This document shows positions 17,067 through 25,094 of a stretch of 27,077 nt of DNA, one piece after another. The notes beneath the pieces were generated by a model. That model was given only the letters and a program-made list of their open reading frames with translations, ran no database searches and was not told the origin of the DNA. Source of the stretch: Verrucomicrobiota bacterium (GTDB taxonomy: Bacteria > Verrucomicrobiota > Verrucomicrobiia > Methylacidiphilales > Verrucolacustridaceae); the NCBI GenBank assembly GCA_010028775.1, contig RHAF01000005.1, forward strand, positions 1-27,077. Direction: 5' to 3'. Position 1 is the first letter of the stretch, and each line of letters opens with the position of its first letter. The position numbers were made by a program, and so were the translations under genes.

Positions 17067-18107
17067 CTATTTTTTATCAAGTATTTGCGTCTTAACCAGC
17101 TCACAGGCCGATTTAATCTCCCTCATGAATAGTGACTCCCCAATTAGTCTGGCAGTCGCCTGCCTCAATTCGCCCGGATCCGTTTGAACGGCATCGACGC
17201 GACAAACCAGTGATTTCCCATCCCCATAAGGCCAAATTCCATACAAACTGATTGCGCCATAGTAGCCATTGGATGCCCAGTACTGCATATCCGCCACTTC
17301 CCATCGGCCTCCAGTCCCCTGTCGCATGACTCCGCAACCCAAGGCCACAGCCGGTGATTTATTGACGTCCATCAACATCCAATAGTCATTCACCGTGACC
17401 TTTTCTTTTTCATCCCGCCCCCCCCAAGCCAAGGCAGTCAATACCCTCCGGAACTCGTCTCTCACCGGTCCGTTCTCTTTCAGGACATCCCGCAACTCCG
17501 CGTCAAAATCAACCATCTCACCCGGTGCTGAGGGAACGCCGGGCAAATCTTTCCATCCTCCCCTGGAAAAAGTCAGAAACTTACCTTCCAAAACGGATAC
17601 CCAGCCGGGAATTTTATCCGAGGTGATTTTTTTGATTTCCTCCAAAGCGAGGTGATATCTCCCCTCCTTTTGACCCTCGACTGCAAGTAAGGTCTCGAAT
17701 GGCATTTTGGCCAAGGCGGCCCGGAAACGATCCCAGTTCTCCGTTTTGGGAGGCCGATCAAATTTTTGAAATATTTTTACGGTCGCACTTTCCTCCCATC
17801 CAACCTCTTTTCCTCTTGTGGGATCCAGCTCAAGCAACTTGGGAGCCACCTCGCCGGGGAGTGCCGCCACAACAAAAAACACCTTGGCACCCAAAAAACC
17901 GGGTCGGGCACCCCCCGCCAGCCATTTTTCGCCGATAATTTCCCCTTTTTCCAGTTCCGCCACCGGAACCTCGAACCCCATTCTTTTCAAATCCGCTTTC
18001 CAAACCGGCTCCTGACTTGAGACCTCCTCGCCGCGAATCCCTCTTCCAAAAGCCATCAGAAGAAGCAGGGCCCATGTTCCGGCATTGACTCGCAGGCATT
18101 TTTGCAT
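17067..18107 (-). CDS. Exported protein of unknown function
   Basis: 346 residues. An N-terminal signal peptide (VNAGTWALLLLMAFGRGIRG, cleavage near residue 26) predicts export. The mature part is charged, with alternating amphipathic segments and a Trp/Tyr-rich stretch near the C-terminus (DMQYWASNGYYGAISLYGIW). I recognise no family or catalytic motif. The first cysteine is far from the signal peptide, so it is not an obvious lipoprotein. Its start is only 19 bp from the divergent rpsO start, so the rpsO promoter must lie in this gene's first codons. The outer-membrane barrel gene follows 55 bp downstream. Codon pattern resembles its neighbours and the frame is clean, so it looks like a real gene. 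Confidence 0.7.
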   Translation of the reverse strand: MQKCLRVNAGTWALLLLMAFGRGIRGEEVSSQEPVWKADLKRMGFEVPVAELEKGEIIGEKWLAGGARPGFLGAKVFFVVAALPGEVAPKLLELDPTRGKEVGWEESATVKIFQKFDRPPKTENWDRFRAALAKMPFETLLAVEGQKEGRYHLALEEIKKITSDKIPGWVSVLEGKFLTFSRGGWKDLPGVPSAPGEMVDFDAELRDVLKENGPVRDEFRRVLTALAWGGRDEKEKVTVNDYWMLMDVNKSPAVALGCGVMRQGTGGRWEVADMQYWASNGYYGAISLYGIWPYGDGKSLVCRVDAVQTDPGELRQATARLIGESLFMREIKSACELVKTQILDKK

Positions 18108-18126
18108 AAGTATTTCTTTTTAACCC

Positions 18127-18390
18127 ATGGCCACCGCCACGAAAAGCAAGATCATCGCCGGCAACCGTCTCCACGACAAGGACACGGGCTCTTCCGACGT
18201 GCAAATCGCCCTGCTCACGGAAAGAATCAATCACCTCTCGTCCCATCTCCAGCATGCCGTAAAGGACTTTGCCTCCCGCCGGGGACTTCTTTCCATGGTC
18301 AGCCGCCGCCGCCGATTACTCGATTACCTCCACCGCACCGAACCCAAACGCTATCACTCCCTCCTGCAAAAACTTAACCTGAGGAAATAG
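18127..18390 (+). CDS. rpsO: 30S ribosomal protein S15
   Basis: 87 residues. Primary 16S rRNA-binding protein of the small-subunit platform. TGSSDVQIALLTERINHLSSH and the HxxDxxSRRGLL-like segment (HAVKDFASRRGLLSMVSRRR) are unmistakable, and the length matches S15 (88-89). Linkage to pnp downstream is the widely conserved rpsO-pnp arrangement. No Shine-Dalgarno precedes the ATG; upstream TTGACT (18085-18090), inside the divergent gene, could be a -35 element, but no good -10 follows at the right distance. Confidence 0.97.
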   Translation: MATATKSKIIAGNRLHDKDTGSSDVQIALLTERINHLSSHLQHAVKDFASRRGLLSMVSRRRRLLDYLHRTEPKRYHSLLQKLNLRK

Positions 18391-18602
18391 AAGAACCAAA
18401 AACAAACCCCCAAGTCCCCGAGAAAAGGGATCTCTCTGTTCGCCTTTTGGCTGGGCAGATGACACCACGCAGGCTCCCGACGGCCTTCGCTGTGTCCTCT
18501 GAAAGCCGACCGAAGGAGACGGGCTTCCCTATCTGATTGCCTCCCGGCATACGCATCCTCAATCGAACCGGGTTTTACATCACTCGACGGCACCCAACCA
18601 AC
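18391..18602 (+). promoter_or_regulatory. rpsO-pnp intergenic leader with predicted hairpins
   Basis: 212 bp with no gene on the plus strand. It can fold. Bases 18456-18465 pair with 18492-18501 (9 of 10 pairs), enclosing an inner stem 18468-18474 with 18483-18489. A second hairpin pairs 18503-18507 with 18522-18526. In enterobacteria the pnp leader carries an RNase III-cleaved stem-loop through which PNPase represses its own mRNA; a similar role here is inference from position and foldability only. No T-run follows the stems, so they are unlikely to be a simple terminator. Confidence 0.4.
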
Positions 18603-20755
18603 ATGAGCCAAAAACACCAATCCTTGACCGCCCGCGTGGGTGATCGCGATCTTCACATTGAAACCGGCAAATACGCCAAACTCGCCGATGGTGCCGCTCT
18701 CGTCACCATGGGCGAAACCATCATCCTGGTCACTGCCGTCTCCGCCACCAAGGTCAAGGATGGCCAGGACTTCTTCCCACTCACCGTCGAATACAAGGAA
18801 AAGGCCGCCGCCGCGGGACGGATTCCCGGAAGCTACTTTCGCCGTGAAGGTCGCCCCACTGAAAAAGAGATCCTGACATGCCGGATGGTGGACCGCCCCC
18901 TCCGCCCTCTTTTTCCGAAAGGCTACTACTTTGACACCCAGGTCATTGCCATTCTCCTCAGCACAGACGGCCTCAACGATCCCGACATCCTCACGATCAA
19001 CGGCGCCTCTGCCGCACTCATGGTCTCTGACATTCCTTGGGCCGGTCCGGTCGCCGGAGTCCGCGTTGCCCGCATCCAAGGAAGGTTCGTGGCCAATCCC
19101 ACCCACCCTGAAATCGCCGAAAGCGACTTGGACTTGGTTTACGTCGGCACGGAGCACGAGGCCCTCATGATTGAAGGCAGCGGCAAGGAACTTCCCGAAA
19201 CGGAATTCAAGGCAGCTTTGGAGTTTGCCCACCAAGCCATCCAGCCAATCATCAAAATCCAGAAGGAACTCGCGGCCTCCTGCGGCAAGCCCAAGCGCCA
19301 GCCCGCCCTCATGCTGGTCAAGGATGAGCTTTTGGAAATCGCCTACCAGGTGGCCGGCACGCGTATCGAAGCCGCGATTTACCAACCGTCCAAGGTGGCC
19401 CGCTATCAGGCGGTCGAGGCTCTTCGCGAGGAGGTCAAAGCCAAGATCCTCGAAAAATTCTCCACGGCGACACCATTCGAAATCTCCCAGGCGTTCGATT
19501 ACCTGCAGAAAAAAGCCTTCCGCACATCGATTCTCGATAAAAACAAGCGCTGCGACGGACGACCGGCCGACCAGGTCCGCAACCTCTCCGGGGAGGTGGG
19601 TTTCCTCCCTCGGTCCGCAACCTCTCCGGGGAGGTGGGTTTCCTCCCTCGCGCCCATGGCTCCTCCCTCTTCGCCCGGGGCGAAACCCAGGCTGTCTGTT
19701 TGGCCACCTTGGGACCCCTGGAAGAGGCCCAGGAGATCGACGCCTATACCGGTGGCGAAAGCACCAAGCGTTTTATCCTCCACTACAATTTCCCTCCCTT
19801 TTCAGTGGGTGAAACCGGTCGTTTTGGCGGGCAAAACCGCCGGGAAATCGGTCACGGCGCCCTTGCGGAGCGCTCCCTTGAGCCGGTGATTCCCTCGGCG
19901 GCCGAGTTTGGCTACGCCCTCCGGGTGACCTCAGAGGTGATGGAATCCAACGGATCCACCTCCATGGCCTCGGTTTGCGGCGGCACCCTCGCTTTACTCG
20001 ACGCCGGTGTGCCGCTGAAGGCCCCGGTGGCGGGCATCAGCGTTGGATTGGTCACCGAATATGACGCTTCCGGAACCAAGTTGCTCCGTCATCAGTTGCT
20101 CACCGACATCATCGGCAGCGAGGACCACTTCGGCGACATGGACTTCTTTCAGTTGGATCTCAAGCTCCCGGGCATCCCGCTGGCACTGCTCAAGGATGCC
20201 ATCGACCGCGCGGCCCACGCCCGCAGCCAGATCCTGGATTTCATGTCCAAGATTTTGCCCGCTCCCCGATCCACCATTTCAAAATACGCACCCCAGATCG
20301 AAATGGTGAAAATTCCCCAGGACAAGATCGGCCTGCTCATCGGGCCGGGCGGCAAGACCATCAAGGGGATCTGTGCCGAAACCGGAGCCGAGGTCAACGT
20401 CGAGGACGATGGCACGGTCCGCATCTACGCCAACACCGGCCCGGCCATGGCCCGTGCCAAGGAACTCATCTCCGGACTCACCGGGGAAATCGAGGTGGGC
20501 AAGACCTACAAGGGCCGGGTGGTCTCCCTCAAGGATTTCGGCGCCTTCGTGGAAATCTTCCCCGGACGCGACGGCTTGGTGCACATCTCGGAACTGGCCG
20601 AAACCCGGATCGCCCGGGTGGAGGACGCCGTCAAGATGGGCGACCTCTTGGAGGTCAAGTGCATCGGCGTGGATGACAAGGGTCGGGTGAAACTTTCCCG
20701 CAAAGCCGTGCTCCGCGAGGTGTCGGGCACCAACGGTTCACCGGGACGCAACTAA
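18603..20755 (+). pseudogene. pnp: Polynucleotide phosphorylase, frameshifted by a 38-bp tandem duplication
   Basis: 3'-5' phosphorolytic exoribonuclease, core of the RNA degradosome. The 5' part (from the ATG at 18603) encodes the first RNase PH domain and linker, correct up to SGEVGFLPR. After residue 336 a 38-bp direct repeat shifts the frame, giving about 92 unrelated residues and a stop at 19887-19889. The rest continues in another frame to 20755: second RNase PH domain with SMASVCGGTLAL and SEDHFGDMDF (catalytic Asp), KH domain (IGPGGKTIKGI) and S1 domain (KDFGAFVEIFPGRDGLVHIS). Removing one repeat copy joins the frames perfectly into 704 codons, the normal PNPase length. As written, no single product is active; the second piece could only start at a GTG (19634) without its first strands. 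No other decay is visible, so the lesion is recent or an assembly error. Confidence 0.9.
19574..19649 (+). repeat. Perfect 38-bp tandem direct repeat inside pnp
   Basis: Copy 1 is 19574-19611 and copy 2 is 19612-19649; both read GGTCCGCAACCTCTCCGGGG and then 18 more identical bases ending TTTCCTCCCTC. The unit length (38 = 12 codons + 2 bases) breaks the frame. There is no mismatch between the copies, so the duplication is young or artificial. Slippage or unequal exchange between the copies would restore pnp. Confidence 0.97.
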
Positions 20756-20758
20756 ACC

Positions 20759-20764
20759 AAGGAG
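20759..20764 (+). promoter_or_regulatory. Shine-Dalgarno of the peroxiredoxin gene
   Basis: AAGGAG lies 6 nt before the ATG at 20771, in the 15-bp gap after pnp. It is the strongest ribosome binding site in the window and fixes this start. It is unusual here because most genes in the window have none. Confidence 0.75.
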
Positions 20765-20770
20765 ATAACC

Positions 20771-21247
20771 ATGGCTCTACCCAGCGGAAGCAAAGCCCCT
20801 GATTTCACCCTCAAGACCAAACGCGGGGGCGACCCCAAGGATGTCAAACTCTCCGACAACTTTGGCAAGAAAAGAACCGTTCTCCTCTTTTTTCCCCTCG
20901 CTTTCACCGGCGTCTGCACCAAGGAGATGTGTGATGTCTCCGCGGGTCTTTCGGCCTATGAAAAGTTGGACGCCGCCGTCTACGGGATCAGCGTCGACTC
21001 CCCTTTTGCCCAGGAAGCCTGGGCCGAGAAGGAGAAGATCAAGATCCCCCTCCTCAGCGATCTGAACAAGGAAGTCAGCAAAAAGTACGGCACTCTCTTG
21101 CCCGACTTGATCGGCCTGGGCTCCGTCAGTGCCCGCGCCGCATTCGTCATCGACAAAAACGGCGTCATCAAGCACTCCGAGCAAACCCCCACACCGCTCG
21201 AACTACCCGACTTCGCCAAGATCCATTCCGCCCTGACCTCCTGCTAG
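20771..21247 (+). CDS. Peroxiredoxin (AhpC/TSA, AhpE-like)
   Basis: 158 residues. Thiol peroxidase that reduces hydrogen peroxide or organic peroxides in the cytoplasm. The active-site segment FFPLAFTGVCTKEMC carries the Thr and peroxidatic Cys 49 of the PxxxTxxC motif, with a second Cys at 54. The final residue, Cys 158, could act as a resolving cysteine, but this is only a suggestion. SVDSPFAQEAWAEK and the AAFVIDKNGVI strand fit the redoxin fold, and there is no signal peptide. It has a strong Shine-Dalgarno and follows pnp by 15 bp, so it may be read from the rpsO-pnp transcript. Confidence 0.93.
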   Translation: MALPSGSKAPDFTLKTKRGGDPKDVKLSDNFGKKRTVLLFFPLAFTGVCTKEMCDVSAGLSAYEKLDAAVYGISVDSPFAQEAWAEKEKIKIPLLSDLNKEVSKKYGTLLPDLIGLGSVSARAAFVIDKNGVIKHSEQTPTPLELPDFAKIHSALTSC

Positions 21248-21494
21248 CTTCGGTAGGACCGACCGTCCCCGGTCAAGCGATGGAACGATGGGGTCCCAAC
21301 TGTTGTTCTAACCGTCGGACGCGGCAGGCAACCTGCGCTTCCCTATCGATCGTCCACAATTCCAAACTCCGTTCACCTTCACGTCTGCGAACCACTTCCC
21401 GCTTACCCCTTTTCGCCAATCAATCAGTTCCCACTTCACTTCCAACGCTCCATCTACCGCTTGACCCCTTCGTTATCCATGGAATCTTGATTTC
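21248..21494 (+). other. Intergenic region, mostly featureless, one hairpin
   Basis: 247 bp without a credible gene. A short open frame at 21280-21498 has no initiation signal or protein-like composition. Bases 21321-21338 can form a 7-bp stem with one bulge around the loop CAA, a possible terminator for the peroxiredoxin transcript, but no T-run follows it. From about 21340 to 21480 the plus strand is clearly poor in G and rich in C and T. No clear promoter was seen before 21495. Confidence 0.5.
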
Positions 21495-22094
21495 ATGAAA
21501 CACCTGCTTCTTATCCCCGTGGTTTCGCTTGCATGGATCCACTCCGCCTTATCCGTTGTTGAACCCGGGGATCCCGCCCCCGATTTCAGCCTCAAGGACT
21601 CACGGGACAACCCCCAGAAGCTTTCCTCCTACGCGGGAAAATTCGTCGTTTTGGAATGGATGAACCCCGAATGTCCCTTTGTGAAAAAACATTACGGCAG
21701 CGGCAACATGCAAAAGTTGCAGAAACAATACACCGGCAAAGGGGTGGTCTGGTTTTCCATCATTTCATCCGCCCCTGGCAAACAGGGGTATTGCACCGGG
21801 CCCCAGGCAGAGGCCAACCGAAAAGATCAGAAAGCGGATCCCACCGCTGTTTTGCTCGATCCCTCGGGGGAGATCGGTCAGAAGTACGGGGCCAAGACGA
21901 CCCCGCACATTTTCATCATCAACCCCGAGGGCAAAGTCATCTATGCGGGGGCCATTGATAGCATTCGCTCCACCAACCCGGCGGACTGTTCCAAAGCCGA
22001 CAATTACGTCCGTGAAACGCTGGATGCCGCACTTGCCGGCAAACCGGTTCCCCACCCTGAAACGAAGCCCTACGGCTGTAGTATTAAGTACTAA
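21495..22094 (+). CDS. Exported thioredoxin-fold redoxin protein
   Basis: 199 residues. A signal peptide (KHLLLIPVVSLAWIHSALS) predicts export. The mature protein has an AhpC/TSA-Redoxin fold: GDPAPDFSLKDS, VVLEWMNPECPFVKKHY with Cys 60 at the active site, and TTPHIFIINPEGKVIYAG (cis-Pro loop TTPH). There is no CxxC. The CPFVKKHY form is shared by a group of thioredoxin-family proteins often seen in PVC bacteria and Bacteroidota. Further cysteines (about 100, in PADC, and in YGCSIKY at the end) could pair with it. It probably handles thiols or peroxides in the envelope, but electron donor and substrate are unknown. It lies 247 bp after the cytoplasmic peroxiredoxin. Confidence 0.85.
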   Translation: MKHLLLIPVVSLAWIHSALSVVEPGDPAPDFSLKDSRDNPQKLSSYAGKFVVLEWMNPECPFVKKHYGSGNMQKLQKQYTGKGVVWFSIISSAPGKQGYCTGPQAEANRKDQKADPTAVLLDPSGEIGQKYGAKTTPHIFIINPEGKVIYAGAIDSIRSTNPADCSKADNYVRETLDAALAGKPVPHPETKPYGCSIKY

Positions 22095-22180
22095 ATTCAC
22101 CCACCCTGTATCAACGACGGGTTATTTATTCACTGCCTGAGGGTTCGACACCCAAATCTGGTTGGCTTACTATTTTCATA

Positions 22181-22933
22181 GTGAGTCGACTTCGTTCACT
22201 TCCGTGCCTCTTTTTAATTATGGCATGGCTCTTGCCAGCTGTTTTAGCTGGGAAAGATAATTCCCAACCATGCAATTCCGATCAAACAGGCAAGAAAAAA
22301 TCCAAATATGACCTCTATGGGTTGCTTTATTTTGTCCTGTTTCCTAGGGGAGATAAAACACCCACCTCATGGGTCGCTGAGGCGGTCCACCGTATTCTGC
22401 TCGCTTGGGATCGTCACCAGGCCGAACGCGGCAGTCTTTCAGCTGCCTATGAACTGGGTCGGTCCACCTACTTCGGCTTGGGAACTGCGCCAAACGAGAC
22501 GGAGGGATTAAAGTGGCTCCTCAAGGCTGCCGTGCAGGGGGATCCTTTGGCACAATATACCGTTGCCGCCATAGGTTTCTGCCGCTACTCGAATGATCCA
22601 TTGTTGGCCGAACGAGCTTTCACCAAAAAGAACTACTCGAGTCTTCCTAAGGATATCCGGGATCATTTTACCCAGCAACAATGCCAGACCTGGCTCACAG
22701 AGGCGGCGGGGCGGGGTTATCCCAAGGCGCTTCGGCTGAGGGCCTTTGTCCCTGAAAAGACCGGAGAAAATGAAATGCAAAGCCTTAAGACCGTGCTTCT
22801 CTGGCTGGAGAAAGCCCAAATCGCTGGGGATCCTTTTGCCGAAGGATGCCGAAGAGAGTTGTTGGGTTTAAAATCCACCAAATCCATCTTTGCCTTTCCG
22901 GATTTCATCTGGACTCCATGGGGCACTCCATGA
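22181..22933 (+). CDS. Exported Sel1-repeat-like protein
   Basis: 250 residues from a GTG at 22181, which places a signal peptide at the start (SLPCLFLIMAWLLPAVLAG, cleavage near residue 24). One clear Sel1/TPR-like helical repeat is AAYELGRSTYFGLGTAPNE plus the following EGLKWLLKAAVQGDPLAQY (about residues 86-127); LTEAAGRGYPKALRL and LEKAQIAGDPFAEGC read as further, weaker repeats. Such solenoids usually bind proteins in envelope regulation or secretion; the role here is unknown. Its stop overlaps the following membrane protein gene (ATGA), so the two are probably made together. Base composition is lower in GC than neighbours. No Shine-Dalgarno. Confidence 0.75.
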   Translation: MSRLRSLPCLFLIMAWLLPAVLAGKDNSQPCNSDQTGKKKSKYDLYGLLYFVLFPRGDKTPTSWVAEAVHRILLAWDRHQAERGSLSAAYELGRSTYFGLGTAPNETEGLKWLLKAAVQGDPLAQYTVAAIGFCRYSNDPLLAERAFTKKNYSSLPKDIRDHFTQQQCQTWLTEAAGRGYPKALRLRAFVPEKTGENEMQSLKTVLLWLEKAQIAGDPFAEGCRRELLGLKSTKSIFAFPDFIWTPWGTP

Positions 22934-23475
22934 ACGGTATTTACCAACGTTTACGCAAAGCCTCTCCTCTTCTGATTTGCGTGGGCATAATTTTCCCCTG
23001 GGCCGTTTCACCTTTTGGCCTCCAATCGTGCTCTCTCACAACGGGTTCTTTTCTTCCGGAAAGCCGATCCATTCTTAGGCAGTGGTTGCCCATCGAGGCA
23101 AAACTGGACCAAAGTGTGGATCACAAAGAAGATCCCTCCACATTGGTTGGTTTAAAGGGGTTAAGAATTTACTATTTCGATCCTCTGGTCGTTATTTTTG
23201 TATTATCCGGGCTCTTGTTTTGGAAGACCTGCAAGCAGGGTAGTTTTGTCAGAGCCAGTCTCGCTAGGTTGGTGGTTTTATTGATATGGTTTTACCTCAC
23301 CGTCGCATTGATCTGCATTTTTTTCCTTCAAGGTGATCTATGGCTTCAACCTGGTTTGATTCTGATTATTTTTGGCTACGCGGTGTTTACCTTTTCAAAA
23401 GTTTGGGAATTTTATCTTTGGGTTTCGGAAAAGATCAGAAACAGAAATGCGGGACGAGCTAACCCGAGTTTGTAA
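22930..23475 (+). CDS. Predicted multi-pass membrane protein of unknown function
   Basis: 181 residues from the ATG at 22930. Four hydrophobic segments: about 12-29 (PLLICVGIIFPWAVSPFG), 80-98 (YYFDPLVVIFVLSGLLFW), 107-133 (LARLVVLLIWFYLTVALICI) and 139-165 (LQPGLILIIFGYAVFTFSKV). A soluble loop of about 50 residues lies between the first two. I recognise no family. The start overlaps the Sel1-like gene stop by 4 bp, implying translational coupling and a joint function. The frame is open further upstream, but that part lies inside the Sel1-like gene. Lower GC than neighbours. Confidence 0.7.
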   Translation: MNGIYQRLRKASPLLICVGIIFPWAVSPFGLQSCSLTTGSFLPESRSILRQWLPIEAKLDQSVDHKEDPSTLVGLKGLRIYYFDPLVVIFVLSGLLFWKTCKQGSFVRASLARLVVLLIWFYLTVALICIFFLQGDLWLQPGLILIIFGYAVFTFSKVWEFYLWVSEKIRNRNAGRANPSL

Positions 23476-23604
23476 GCCATTTATCACACTGCCCTACGAT
23501 ACCTTTAACTTAGGGTCTAAAGCGGTTTCAAGCCAAGCTTCGTTGGTTAAGTCAAAGACGGATCGCTCTTTTCTCTCCCCCAAAACTGCCCCTATTATCC
23601 GAGG

Positions 23605-23988
23605 ATGATTTCCCGCGGTTACGTGGCCGTTTTTTCCCGGGCCCACACCGATGCCTCCATTCATGGGATCCTCGATTCCTGGATGAGTCGTTTTGAAAGG
23701 GTGGAACAGGTCGTCCCCGGCACCCAAGCCGGCAACACCACCATCACCTTGGCCAATCCGGACGAGCTCCTGAAGTCCGACCACCTGCAATTCCGCGTCA
23801 TCCAAGGACAGGATTTTGCCTGGGCCTATCTCACCCGGGGGCGGCGGGTGATCGAAACCACTGGGTTGCCGAATGAAAAGATTGCCCTTTGCCTGGATAT
23901 CCTGCTCGAACTCCCGGAAGTCACCGAAATCGTGGATCAACACGACGACCGCCGCCTGGATGAACTGGAGCGGGACGGCTTGATGTGA
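23605..23988 (+). CDS. Small protein of unknown function
   Basis: 127 residues, acidic, soluble, with no signal peptide or membrane segment. Predicted alternating strands and helices: GYVAVFSRAHTDASIHGI, a central region with DHLQFRVIQGQDFAWAYL and a C-terminal helical part (KIALCLDILLELPEVTEI, then DDRRLDELERDG). I recognise no family. It overlaps the glycosyltransferase start as GTGA, suggesting translational coupling and a linked function, perhaps as a partner or regulator of the lipid glycosylation step (inference). A stretch of 129 bp without a gene separates it from the membrane protein upstream. Confidence 0.65.
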   Translation: MISRGYVAVFSRAHTDASIHGILDSWMSRFERVEQVVPGTQAGNTTITLANPDELLKSDHLQFRVIQGQDFAWAYLTRGRRVIETTGLPNEKIALCLDILLELPEVTEIVDQHDDRRLDELERDGLM

Positions 23989-25094
23989 GCAACTCCCCCG
24001 TTCTGATCCTCACCGCCGCCTTCGGGGATGGCCATAACGCCGCCGCCAGGGGGTTGGCGGGGGGCATTCACCTGCGCGGCGGACAGGCGGTGGTGGCGGA
24101 TCCGTTTGCGGAGTCCCGCCCCCGGATGAATGATTTTTTCCGGCGGCTCTACCTGACCCTGATCAACCGGCATCCTGTTTTGTGGAACCTCTTTTACGTT
24201 CTTTGCCACCGGCTCCCCCTAATTGAAGGGACGGTCTTTTTCCACCGGCCCGCCTACCTCCGCATCCTTGAACTTCTGCACATCCATCAGCCCGCGGTGG
24301 TGGTTCTGACTTTTCCGGTCTACGGCCACCTCATTGCGCGACTGCCCGTGGACCTGCGCAGACGCTTTCAACTGGTCACGGTGGTGACCGATTCCATTTC
24401 CGTCCATCGCCTGTGGTCCAGCGCCCCCGCCGACCTTTGGGTGGTTCCCAACGAGCCTACCGCGGGGGCTCTTTCTGCCCTGGGTGTGCCGATGAACAAA
24501 ATTCAACCCGTGGGTTTTCCGGTCGATCCCCGGTTTGCCTCCCCGGAACCCCATCCCGGCGACGAGTTACCGGGGGATAATCCCAGAGTTCTTTATCTTT
24601 TAAGCTCCGGTCTCCGGGCCGGGCCGGACATTGCCTCCGCTTTGGCGGAGCAAAAAGGCTGGTCCATCACCATCGGAACGGGTCGGGATCCCCAGGTGGC
24701 ACAGAGGGTGCAAGCTGCCTTGGGATCCCGAAAGGATCATGTTCAGATGCTGGGTTGGACCAACGACATGCCTGCCATTTTGACCCGGCAGCACTTTGTC
24801 ATTGGTAAGGCAGGGGGCGCATTGACCCAGGAGACAATTGCCTCGCGCACCCCTTTTTTGGTGACCCAGATCGTTCCCGGCCAAGAGGAAGGCAATTTCG
24901 CCCTGCTCACAAAAATCGGGGTCGCCCAGATAACCCCGGATGGTTCCTCCGTGGTGCAGGTTATTCAAAAGGCTTTGGCCAATAACGGGCACGGTTGGCG
25001 GGAATGGAAGGCCAAGCTGGCCATCGCCTCCAAGCCGGACGCCTCCCTGCGTCTGGCGGACCTGTGCCTGGCCCTCGGCGGGCGCAACTCCTAA
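23985..25094 (+). CDS. MGDG-synthase/diacylglycerol glycosyltransferase-like GT28 enzyme
   Basis: 369 residues from a GTG at 23985. GT-B glycosyltransferase of the MGDG synthase/UgtP group: N-terminal LTAAFGDGHNAAARGL (glycine-His motif, about 10-24), VVTDSISVHRLW (about 133-144) and, in the C-terminal nucleotide-sugar domain, GKAGGALTQETIA (about 274-286). Family members transfer galactose or glucose from a UDP-sugar to diacylglycerol; MurG is a more distant relative. Product here: probably a membrane glycolipid, sugar unknown. It overlaps the small protein before it (4 bp) and the convergent amidotransferase after it (4 bp). Confidence 0.87.
   Translation: MSNSPVLILTAAFGDGHNAAARGLAGGIHLRGGQAVVADPFAESRPRMNDFFRRLYLTLINRHPVLWNLFYVLCHRLPLIEGTVFFHRPAYLRILELLHIHQPAVVVLTFPVYGHLIARLPVDLRRRFQLVTVVTDSISVHRLWSSAPADLWVVPNEPTAGALSALGVPMNKIQPVGFPVDPRFASPEPHPGDELPGDNPRVLYLLSSGLRAGPDIASALAEQKGWSITIGTGRDPQVAQRVQAALGSRKDHVQMLGWTNDMPAILTRQHFVIGKAGGALTQETIASRTPFLVTQIVPGQEEGNFALLTKIGVAQITPDGSSVVQVIQKALANNGHGWREWKAKLAIASKPDASLRLADLCLALGGRNS

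Noticed and set aside
18354..19385. 343-codon open frame on the minus strand across the 5' part of pnp
   Set aside because: It is a mirror of strong coding sequence in high-GC DNA; the plus strand encodes a clear PNPase and the antisense protein has no domain or initiation signal.
19612..20755. C-terminal pnp fragment as an independent gene
   Set aside because: The fragment starts in the middle of the second RNase PH domain and joins the 5' part exactly once one repeat copy is removed, so it is part of the broken pnp.
21280..21498. 72-codon frame between peroxiredoxin and redoxin genes
   Set aside because: No ribosome binding site, low-complexity Arg/Ser/Pro composition and overlap with the redoxin start; treated as non-coding.
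22138..22160. GGGTTCGACACCC resembling a tRNA T-arm
   Set aside because: No acceptor, D or anticodon stems could be arranged around it; it appears to be a chance match.
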